Shown here: positions 56,958-64,000 of the stretch, piece after piece
How positions within the stretch are numbered: position 1 is the stretch's first letter
Layout: each line of letters starts with the position of its first letter
Source: an uncultured Christensenella sp.
GTDB taxonomy: Bacteria > Bacillota > Clostridia > Christensenellales > UBA3700
Direction: 5' to 3'
Length of the DNA stretch: 64,000 nucleotides
Assembly (NCBI GenBank): GCA_910579785.1
Contig: CAJTVJ010000006.1
Span: 1-64,000 of the forward strand
The notes under the pieces: generated by a model
What the model saw: the letters and a program-made list of their open reading frames with translations, nothing else
Database searches by the model: none
Told to the model about the DNA's origin: nothing
Translations under genes and position numbers: made by a program

Positions 56958-57448
56958 AAAAAAGAGAACTAAAAAAACCTAAATTGTGGGTGCATTTGGT
57001 TGTGATAGCGGTGACGTTGATAATCACGATACTGTCAATAGTCAATGCTTGTAGAATGGTAGAGAATTATCAAAGACGAATAAATTTAAAAACAAATTAT
57101 GTCTTGGAATATGCAACGGTAGTGAAATATAAGACATTCTTAAGTAATAATGGCTATGATTTTTATTATACATATTACGAATTTATAGCTGCTGACGGCA
57201 CCAAATATGAGGGGATATGGGAAGCCAATATTTATGACGAAGAAGAAGCAAAGGCGCAAATAGGTCAAAAAGTACCGATATATATAGACCATGAATTACA
57301 TTTGCAGACAGATGACCCCAATTATCGTCCGTCATTAGGAGGAGCATGGTTTTGCGGAGTAGTGGCATTGGTAAGTTTTGGCGTAATGTTGTATTCAATA
57401 ATAAGATTATTGCATTGGTATATAGCAAGTACTAAACAAAACGTTTAA
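56954..57448 (+). CDS. DUF3592-like membrane protein, tandem copy B
   Basis: A 164-residue protein starting in an ATGA overlap with copy A; AAGGAGC precedes it. It shares the first helix region with copy A almost exactly and ends with the same GGAWFCGVVALVSFGVMLYSIIRLL helix. The middle is divergent: YKTFLSNNGYDFYYTYYEFIAADGTKYEGIWEANIY. The pattern of conserved ends and variable middle suggests gene conversion or selection for variation in the exposed domain. Confidence 0.7.
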   Translation: MKKRELKKPKLWVHLVVIAVTLIITILSIVNACRMVENYQRRINLKTNYVLEYATVVKYKTFLSNNGYDFYYTYYEFIAADGTKYEGIWEANIYDEEEAKAQIGQKVPIYIDHELHLQTDDPNYRPSLGGAWFCGVVALVSFGVMLYSIIRLLHWYIASTKQNV

Positions 57449-57484
57449 AAAAAATATTTAAAGTGTATACATAGGAGAAGGAAA

Positions 57485-57721
57485 ATGAAAGACTTGACGA
57501 GAAATTTGGTGGTAATGACGTTGTTATTTTTATTTGTATTCAGCGCATTTAGCGGTGCTTTGATACCCATCGCCGATGCAATGAAGGATATGGATACGCC
57601 GGTAGCTGCCATTGAAAATGATACATATCGCTCATATTATGACAGCGGAAATTTTTATGATAGTTTTCGCAGTGATATAGAGTCTATGGGCGGTTACGTC
57701 TATGCTTTTTTAGGTTTATAG
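57485..57721 (+). pseudogene. Truncated duplicate of the 1330-residue protein gene
   Basis: The first 73 codons match the start of the gene at 58894 with four base differences in about 219 bp, including the signal peptide (NLVVMTLLFLFVFSAFSGALIPIADA). At about 57704 the sequence switches to one nearly identical to the 3' end of the two-domain DUF3592 genes, and a TAG follows. The ribosome site (AGGAGAAGG) is intact, so a 78-residue secreted peptide may still be made. Confidence 0.75.
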
Positions 57722-57775
57722 TGCGAAATAAAAGATATAAAGCGGAGCAAAGACGACAGAGAGAAGAAGTTTAAA
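57704..57775 (+). pseudogene. 3'-end remnant of a two-domain DUF3592 gene
   Basis: TTAGGTTTATAGTGCGA and the following AAGCGGAGCAAAGACGACAG match the last codons of the genes ending at 55939 and 58861. The remnant lies directly after the truncated duplicate and marks the far side of a deletion. Confidence 0.7.
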
Positions 57776-57811
57776 AGAAATATATCATAAATTAAATCAA
57801 GGAGAGAATGT

Positions 57812-58861
57812 ATGAACGACGAGCAGATGGAAAAAACAAGAAATTCAAGGAATGTGCTTATAGGTATTTCAATTTTTTTACTTTTTGTAGCAATATTTGT
57901 ATTTATAAATGTTTCAAAAAGTGTTGAAGAACAGAAACTTTATGAAAAAGCAAATTTTGTAGAAGTTGAAGCAACTATTGTTACATATAGAGGGCATACC
58001 GTTTATACGTATGACAATAGATTTCGTATTGGGGAGTCTTACACAACATATTATCAATATAAGAGTCCTGATGGGCAGATATATTCTGGTTTTTGGCAAG
58101 CAAGAATAAAAACTGAGGAGGAAGCTAAGGCGCAAATAGGGAAAAAAGTTAAGATATATGTTGATAATGAATTAAAGTTGGATACAAAATCGTTGGATAT
58201 CGATAAAACGGGCGTAACAATAGGAAGCGTTTTTGGCACGTTGTGTTTATTGATTTCAATGAGCATATTTATATATTTAGCCGTTAGATTTGCGCAATGG
58301 ATAAAGAATAGGCCTCTTTTGACAGAAAAACCAAACAAAGAAGAAAAAAAGAATAAGCCGCCTAAAAATTTTTGCTCAGTACATTTTCCAATAATAATGT
58401 TGTCTGTGTTTATTTTAGTTGCTAGTATAGGCTCATCAATATCAAAAGAAAAGGAGTATCAGTTGTATGCAAATGCTCAATTTGTTGAAGTACAGGGAGA
58501 AATATCACATTATAATGAATTTGAAAAGGATGGCTCGGCGTACTACGTTACTTATTATAAGTACATAGACGCGGAAGGAAAGGAATATAGCGATATGTGG
58601 CAAAACGACATATATGTTAAAGCCGAGGCAGAAGCGGCGATAGGAAGTGCAGTAACGTTATATTACGACAGTAATTTGGGAGTATTAAAATCAATGGACG
58701 ATTTGATAAAAGTGCCAAAGCCCGATCATACGTTTAATATAATCGTATCCCTCATATTCATAGCGTTATTTACTAATTCTGCGGTGAGATTTATTAGGTT
58801 TATAGTGCGAGATAAGAGATATGAAGCGGAGCAAAGACGACAGAGGAAAAATTATAATTAA
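57812..58861 (+). CDS. Tandem DUF3592-like membrane protein (two domains), second copy
   Basis: A 349-residue close paralogue of the gene at 54884, with the same helix-domain-helix-linker-helix-domain-helix plan. First domain: FVEVEATIVTYRGH...YYQYKSPDGQIYSGFWQARIKTEEEAKAQIGKKVKIYVDNEL. Second domain: FVEVQGEISHYNEF...YYKYIDAEGKEYSDMWQNDIY. The linker KPNKEEKKNKPPKNFC is shared. AAGGAGAG precedes the ATG. It lies 32 bp before the 1330-residue exoprotein gene. Confidence 0.7.
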   Translation: MNDEQMEKTRNSRNVLIGISIFLLFVAIFVFINVSKSVEEQKLYEKANFVEVEATIVTYRGHTVYTYDNRFRIGESYTTYYQYKSPDGQIYSGFWQARIKTEEEAKAQIGKKVKIYVDNELKLDTKSLDIDKTGVTIGSVFGTLCLLISMSIFIYLAVRFAQWIKNRPLLTEKPNKEEKKNKPPKNFCSVHFPIIMLSVFILVASIGSSISKEKEYQLYANAQFVEVQGEISHYNEFEKDGSAYYVTYYKYIDAEGKEYSDMWQNDIYVKAEAEAAIGSAVTLYYDSNLGVLKSMDDLIKVPKPDHTFNIIVSLIFIALFTNSAVRFIRFIVRDKRYEAEQRRQRKNYN

Positions 58862-58893
58862 AAACAAATAATAAAGTACATAGGAGAAATAAA

Positions 58894-61800
58894 ATGAAAG
58901 ACTTGACGAGAAATTTGGTGGTAATGACGTTGTTATGTTTATTTGTATTCAGCGCATTTAGCGGTGCTTTGATACCCATCGCCGATGCAATGAAGGATAT
59001 GGATACGCCGGTAGCTGCCATTGAAAATGATACATATCGCTCATATTATGACAGCGGAAATTTTTACGATAGTTTTCGCAGCGATATAGAGTCTATTGGC
59101 GGTTACGTCTATGACTCTACGGTTGAGGAGAAAAGCAAGAAAAAGACGACTGCGCTCGACTATGAATTTCAGCCGATAAAGCAGGTAATCACTGTAAAGA
59201 CGACTGCGACAGGCAGCAAAGAAAACGGCAATTACGTAGAGAGCAAGCCGCTGGCAAATGCCATTGTGCGAATCAACGGCGTGCCGCGTTTTACTGACAG
59301 AAACGGACAAGTCCGCGCTACTCTTGACAGGGAGTACGTAGAACTCTTTGTGGAGAAAAACGACTACGGTCCATATATTGAGATAATGGAAGTCACGGGC
59401 GAAGATAAGACCGTATATCTCAAAAAAGCAAGCGATAATATAGATATATACGGCGTTATGCTTACTGATGTAGAGTACGATCCCGTCAACCTTATCAATT
59501 CAGAATACACAATTTTTCCAGAAGCTCTTGGAGATTATATCGCCAATATGAAATTTTTGGTCAACGTAAAGGCAGATAGATATATGTTGCTTATGGATTC
59601 AGAGGTTATCTATTCTTCCAATGAGAATACCCTTTATAATATAGATTTTACAGACGATATGGAAGGCAAAAAGTTCTATGCGCAAGTGGAGTACCAAGAT
59701 ATACTGTCGGAGCCTGTATTGCTCAATTTAAGTATATCAATACCTGAATTTTATAAAGAAGAGGATATAGAAGAATATAGTGCAAGAGACGGAGAAAGTT
59801 CACAGATGAATCCTTTTGACGGTGAAGACCAGAGCGAAATATTCGGAGGGTTTAATATTGATTTAAATAAAATACCACAATTAAAGAAATATTTAAATAA
59901 TGTTAAATTGGATTCAGCAGTTAATATGCGCGAAAGTACGTTTTATATAAATTTAGGCTATGAAATAGCAGAATATAAAAGTATAAAAAGTAAAGAAGAG
60001 TTAGAAAAAATAGAGAATACTAATAATAAGATTAATAAGTTAAAAGAGGATGAAGCGTATGCAATAAATCAAAGAAATAAGTGTCAAGAAGAAATAAATA
60101 AGGCTAACGAAGAAATAGAGGCAAGTCAAAATAAAATAAAGGAAAACAATCATAAAATTCAACAACAAGAAGATTTTATAAATAATCTTAATAAACAAAT
60201 GGAGACAATAGATAAAAATAATAAGCAAGAGATAGATAGAATTAATGAAAGAAAAAATATAGCCGCTAACGATATTGCAGAACTTAAAAAGGATGTGGAG
60301 AATAATACCGAAAAAATAGCAAAAGAAATGTCGTCAGTTGCTGGTTATTATAATCGAATTGATGAAATCAATGCTCAACAGGAAGAGGAGTTTAATAAAA
60401 TAAAGGGTGAAATAGCCGAAGCAAATCAAATTATCAACAATATGAAAAACGATGTTAAGGAAACTGATAAAAAAATATCTGAGTTAAACGAAAAAGTAAA
60501 TAATGGAAATTTTGATATATCAAATTTAGATTCTTTAATAAAAAATATTGGTAATGATATAAATGATTTGCGAAATTCAATTTCTAGTAATAAAAAAGGA
60601 ATAAGGTTGTCGCTGGAATTTTTTGGCACTATTCTTTATAATTATAAAGAAAATAAAATCGTTAGATTTTCAGTCACATTAGGAGCTAAAATAGAATTTA
60701 TTATTGATGGGACTTTTATGGCTGGATATATACCCATGTTTTATGTGCTCAATATAAATGCCAATCTTACTGCAAAAATTGATTTTTATGACAATAAAAG
60801 CAAACTTATAGATTTACAAAAATTTTATGAAAATATTTTAATGAAAATTGGAGTAGGGATAGAATTAGAATTAGGTGTAGGAATAAACAATTTATTAAGT
60901 GTAAGCGCTTTTGGAGGTGCCAGATACAGCGTTACGGGTTATGTGGGTTTAGAGGAATTTTGGCAGCATTTTAATGACTGTATAGGAAGTGAACTTGAAT
61001 TTCAAATAGGAATAAAATTAAAAGCCTTATATATGTTTACATATGAATTAAGTGAAACATTTACATTTAAAAAGGAGCAATTATCGATCGAAGAAATAAA
61101 AAAATTGTATGGAAATGAATTTTCACGTGCTTTAAGTACTGCTCAATTTACAAACAATTTGTTGGCAGAAAATATATACGATGGCTCTAAGCCTCAAATA
61201 GAGAAGGTAGGGGATGATTACGTTGCTTCTTGGATAGATATGGAGATAAGAAACGGCGAGCCAAGAAGTGTGTTGAAATATTCTGTATACAGCAACGGTA
61301 ATTGGGGCGTGCCAAAAGAAGTATATGGCAGCGGAAGTGATTTTTATCACGATACGTACTTTGACGGCAAGGACTTGCACGTCACGTGGCAGAATATAAA
61401 GGAAGGCACAGATATCACAAGCTTGGAAGATATGTGTAAAAACAGCGAAATATATTATGCCAAGTACGACAGCGAATTGTCGCAGTTTGTCGGCGTAAGA
61501 CAGGTGTCAGACAACACTACTTTGGATATGGGACCGAAATTTGCGTTGCAAGAGTCTGCCGATCAGCCTTTGACTATTGTGTGGCAAAAAAATAGCGCGG
61601 AAGATCTTATAGGACTCAACGGTAGAAATTCAATAGTATATAGCACCTTTGACGAGGGTAATTGGAGCGTGCCAAATATGCTGTATGAAAGCGACAATTA
61701 TTTCTCCTTTGTCAACTCTGCATACGTAGATAGCAAGCTGACAAGCGCTTTTGTCGAGGATATGGACAATGACTTGACGACTGACGATAGAAAAATCATT

Positions 61801-62886
61801 GTGTGCGCCGAGGGCGTGCAGTGCAAGATAGTCGGCAGTGACTTTGAAATAGTCAACAATCCGCAATTCTTTAAGATTGACGGCAAAACAAGATTGACTT
61901 TCCATGCAGACGGCAACGTCAGATTTACCGACGATTACGTCAACGTAAATAAGTTTGATATAGCCGACGGCAAAATCAACGATACGTACCAAATCATGGA
62001 CGGCGGCAATGAAATCTACGTCTACTATTACAAGGTGGGCAGTGACAACTCGCCGCAGGCGTATGCGTCGATATATGACAAGTCAACGGATAGTTGGCAA
62101 GTGGACGTGCGCCTGACGTCGGCAAAAAATAAGGTCACTAGCCCTTCGATAGCAATCTTGCCGGGTGGCGATATTTTGACCGTGTATAATTCTTTGGATA
62201 GAGAAACTCAACTTGTATCGCTTGAATGGGAGATAAAACAATTCCAAAAAGACTTTGAAATCGAATATGCTTTTCATGACTTTGGCGTAAAGAGAGGAGA
62301 TGAATTTGATTTGTTTTTGATTATAAAAAATACCGGAGATTATACCATCAGAAGTTTGGAGATTTCGGCATTTGGCAAGACGGAAATCATTGAATTGTCA
62401 AAGCCAATCGAAGTGGGCGAAAAGGATACGATAAAAGTCAACAGAGTATATTCAATAAATCAACAGGGGCAAGAAATAATCACAGTGCGCTTTGACGATA
62501 TCGTAAGACAATATATGTTGACGACAAGGTTTACAGACGTCTCTATTGACGGAGTGCGCAGGATAGATAAGGAAAGAGAATATTATGACTTGATTCTCAA
62601 AAATTCGTCAGAGGAAGCTAGCAAAGTATATCTCGATATATATTATAATGGAGAGCTAATTGATACGACAGAGATGTTTTTGAGCGGTAATGAGACGCTC
62701 AACTATACATATTTCAACGACGAATTCGTCAACGGCGGATACGTATACTTTGAGATACGCACAGAGATGGCAGACAAATATGAGAGCGACAACAGTATTT
62801 CCTTTTGCGTCGAATATATGGTAGAGAAAGTGCCCGTTAAAATAAATCCATATTATCAATCTATGCAAATAGCAAAATATTTATAA
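58894..62886 (+). CDS. Large secreted coiled-coil / beta-rich protein
   Basis: A 1330-residue protein. Signal peptide to about residue 32 (ALIPIADA). Residues about 90-145 resemble a carboxypeptidase-regulatory Ig-like domain (KPLANAIVRINGV...TDRNGQVRATL). Residues about 360-565 form a long predicted coiled coil rich in Asn, Lys, Glu and Ile. A hydrophobic beta region follows (about 570-740), then a region of about 350 residues with repeated Y/W-rich strands resembling a beta-propeller, and a CARDB-like domain near 1130-1215 (LFLIIKNTGDYTIRSLEI). No anchor motif is visible at the C-terminus. TAGGAGAA precedes the ATG. The coiled-coil and adjoining region (about 59850-61110) is clearly A+T-richer than the rest. 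Confidence 0.75.
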   Translation: MKDLTRNLVVMTLLCLFVFSAFSGALIPIADAMKDMDTPVAAIENDTYRSYYDSGNFYDSFRSDIESIGGYVYDSTVEEKSKKKTTALDYEFQPIKQVITVKTTATGSKENGNYVESKPLANAIVRINGVPRFTDRNGQVRATLDREYVELFVEKNDYGPYIEIMEVTGEDKTVYLKKASDNIDIYGVMLTDVEYDPVNLINSEYTIFPEALGDYIANMKFLVNVKADRYMLLMDSEVIYSSNENTLYNIDFTDDMEGKKFYAQVEYQDILSEPVLLNLSISIPEFYKEEDIEEYSARDGESSQMNPFDGEDQSEIFGGFNIDLNKIPQLKKYLNNVKLDSAVNMRESTFYINLGYEIAEYKSIKSKEELEKIENTNNKINKLKEDEAYAINQRNKCQEEINKANEEIEASQNKIKENNHKIQQQEDFINNLNKQMETIDKNNKQEIDRINERKNIAANDIAELKKDVENNTEKIAKEMSSVAGYYNRIDEINAQQEEEFNKIKGEIAEANQIINNMKNDVKETDKKISELNEKVNNGNFDISNLDSLIKNIGNDINDLRNSISSNKKGIRLSLEFFGTILYNYKENKIVRFSVTLGAKIEFIIDGTFMAGYIPMFYVLNINANLTAKIDFYDNKSKLIDLQKFYENILMKIGVGIELELGVGINNLLSVSAFGGARYSVTGYVGLEEFWQHFNDCIGSELEFQIGIKLKALYMFTYELSETFTFKKEQLSIEEIKKLYGNEFSRALSTAQFTNNLLAENIYDGSKPQIEKVGDDYVASWIDMEIRNGEPRSVLKYSVYSNGNWGVPKEVYGSGSDFYHDTYFDGKDLHVTWQNIKEGTDITSLEDMCKNSEIYYAKYDSELSQFVGVRQVSDNTTLDMGPKFALQESADQPLTIVWQKNSAEDLIGLNGRNSIVYSTFDEGNWSVPNMLYESDNYFSFVNSAYVDSKLTSAFVEDMDNDLTTDDRKIIVCAEGVQCKIVGSDFEIVNNPQFFKIDGKTRLTFHADGNVRFTDDYVNVNKFDIADGKINDTYQIMDGGNEIYVYYYKVGSDNSPQAYASIYDKSTDSWQVDVRLTSAKNKVTSPSIAILPGGDILTVYNSLDRETQLVSLEWEIKQFQKDFEIEYAFHDFGVKRGDEFDLFLIIKNTGDYTIRSLEISAFGKTEIIELSKPIEVGEKDTIKVNRVYSINQQGQEIITVRFDDIVRQYMLTTRFTDVSIDGVRRIDKEREYYDLILKNSSEEASKVYLDIYYNGELIDTTEMFLSGNETLNYTYFNDEFVNGGYVYFEIRTEMADKYESDNSISFCVEYMVEKVPVKINPYYQSMQIAKYL

Positions 62887-62897
62887 GGAGACAAAAC

Positions 62898-63401
62898 ATG
62901 AGGAGAAGACAAGAAAATATAATGCCCACAACAATATTGCATATAGCTTTGATTATATTTTTGATATTGATGGCGACAGTATTTTTAGCGCCCATACCGG
63001 AAGAGATAGAAGACTATAAAATGCATGAAAAATCTAATTATGTATTAGAAGATGCAACTATTGTATTTTATAAAGAATTCGTACAATACAAAACAGTGTA
63101 CTATAATACATATTATGAATTTGTAGACACTGACGGATATAAATACAATGGGCTCTGGCAAACAAGAATAAAGACTATGGAAGAGGCCGAAAAAATGATA
63201 GGACAAAAAGTACCTATATATGTAGATCACGAATTGAAAACACACCGAAAAAATTTAGAAAATAGATCATTAAGCAGTATATATATAGTTGGCATTATAG
63301 GTGGATTTTGTATTCTGTTTTTAATAGCGACGTTGATTAGCTTTATATTACGTTTGATAATGTGGCGGAAAGAGAAATCTAATCAAGAGGAGTGTTGTTG
63401 A
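62898..63401 (+). CDS. DUF3592-like membrane protein (single domain)
   Basis: A 167-residue protein starting 11 bp after the large exoprotein, behind AAGGAG. Helix 1 near 10-30, then YVLEDATIVFYKEF...YNTYYEFVDTDGYKYNGLWQTRIKTMEEAEKMIGQKVPIYVDHEL, then a helix near 130-153. It combines features of the single-domain copies (VPIYVDHEL) and of the first domain of the tandem copies (LWQTRIKT). Same operon as the exoprotein. Confidence 0.7.
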   Translation: MRRRQENIMPTTILHIALIIFLILMATVFLAPIPEEIEDYKMHEKSNYVLEDATIVFYKEFVQYKTVYYNTYYEFVDTDGYKYNGLWQTRIKTMEEAEKMIGQKVPIYVDHELKTHRKNLENRSLSSIYIVGIIGGFCILFLIATLISFILRLIMWRKEKSNQEECC

Positions 63402-63450
63402 GAATAATGTATGCAAAAAGCAAAGAAGAAACAAAAGAGGTATTGATAAT

Positions 63451-64000
63451 ATGGGAAATAAAAAGAAAAAAACTATTGCGATAACGGCTGCAAGCGTGGT
63501 GATTGTGTTGGCGGCGACGTTTGTTGCGCTGGGGCTTACCGTATGGCGTCCTAAATCGACTGACGAATGGTTGAGAGATTTTGCCGCGAGTCTGACTATG
63601 CCGCAAGGTCAGGAAGAGCAGAAATATGAAAAAACCATCACAATAGAGCAAGACGGGCAAAAGGCATCGACTTTCTTTCAGACGGTGGAGATACATATTC
63701 AGGACGGCAGACCGGTCGGACATATTTTGGTCGAAGAGAAATATTATGGACTTGGCACGACCGAATTTGACGTCAACGACGAATATTATTTTTACGACGG
63801 CAAAATGTATATGAGGCGCAGCAACGGCGACGATATTTCTAATACCGAATTTACATCTAATTGGGACGTGTTTTGGGAAGTGGCGTGCGAGAATTGGGGC
63901 AACAACGGTTATGTCCTCAAAAAGACCGTCTTTGAAAAGATGAAAATCAGCCACAGCAAAGGCATACACAAATTGACGGCGACGGTGTCGTTTGACAATC
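63451..64000 (+). CDS. Membrane-anchored extracytoplasmic protein (partial at right edge)
   Basis: The frame starts at ATG 63451 behind AAAAGAGG and runs off the window, so the C-terminus is missing. A basic start (MGNKKKKT) and a helix near 9-30 suggest a signal anchor. The visible part after it, about 150 residues, has beta-type segments (FQTVEIHIQDGRPVGHILVEEKYYG, EYYFYDGKMYMRRSNGDD). It resembles a lipoprotein-like sensor fold but lacks a lipobox Cys. No family recognised. It follows the DUF3592 gene by 49 bp. Confidence 0.65.
   Translation, partial: MGNKKKKTIAITAASVVIVLAATFVALGLTVWRPKSTDEWLRDFAASLTMPQGQEEQKYEKTITIEQDGQKASTFFQTVEIHIQDGRPVGHILVEEKYYGLGTTEFDVNDEYYFYDGKMYMRRSNGDDISNTEFTSNWDVFWEVACENWGNNGYVLKKTVFEKMKISHSKGIHKLTATVSFDN

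Overview
The window looks like the origin-proximal chromosome of an A+T-rich, spore-forming Bacillota of the class Clostridia. It carries the conserved replication-origin gene set (gyrA, gyrB, recF, dnaA, dnaN, parB, rsmG, mnmG, mnmE, khpB/jag, yidC, yidD, rnpA, rpmH) together with sporulation genes (yyaC, yabP, yabQ and a possible bofA). Most genes have AGGAGG-type ribosome binding sites. No rRNA operon, CRISPR array, prophage or transposase was seen. The species cannot be named from the sequence.

Layout. 1-12 kb is housekeeping and accessory: a partial DUF3592-like membrane protein, a stand-alone dsRNA-binding protein, ftsH, yyaC, cvpA, an acyltransferase/zinc-ribbon pair, a ROK glucokinase, a GH18 lipoprotein, and a small HTH repressor divergent from a coiled-coil membrane protein. 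12-31.6 kb is the replication and tRNA-modification block. Its order is unusual: recF-gyrB-gyrA and dnaA-dnaN diverge from each other, and the rpmH-to-parB block lies inverted next to them. 31.6-34.7 kb is a 3.1-kb stretch with no convincing gene. It holds two 16-bp sites one base from the parS consensus and two weaker ones, and the main direction of transcription switches there, so it is a candidate origin/centromere region. The dnaA-dnaN spacer holds a separate cluster of DnaA-box-like sites. 34.7-37.2 kb holds a 48-residue zinc-finger protein, yabPQ, tRNA-Leu(CAG) and a DUF5131 protein.

37.9-64 kb is a plus-strand surface-protein region. A giant BspA-like leucine-rich-repeat protein of about 2960 residues is split by one in-frame TAG. 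Next come an InlB-repeat membrane protein, a 1983-residue GLUG/Big_2/Gly-rich exoprotein, and an array of small DUF3592-like membrane proteins (eight domains in six genes). The array surrounds a 1330-residue secreted coiled-coil and beta-rich protein and includes a truncated duplicate that records a recombination event.

Regulation visible in the sequence: several genes (dnaA, recF, mnmE and the HTH repressor) have a -10 box only 6-7 nt before the start codon and no Shine-Dalgarno, which predicts leaderless mRNAs. The HTH repressor locus and parB have clear palindromic operators inside their promoters.
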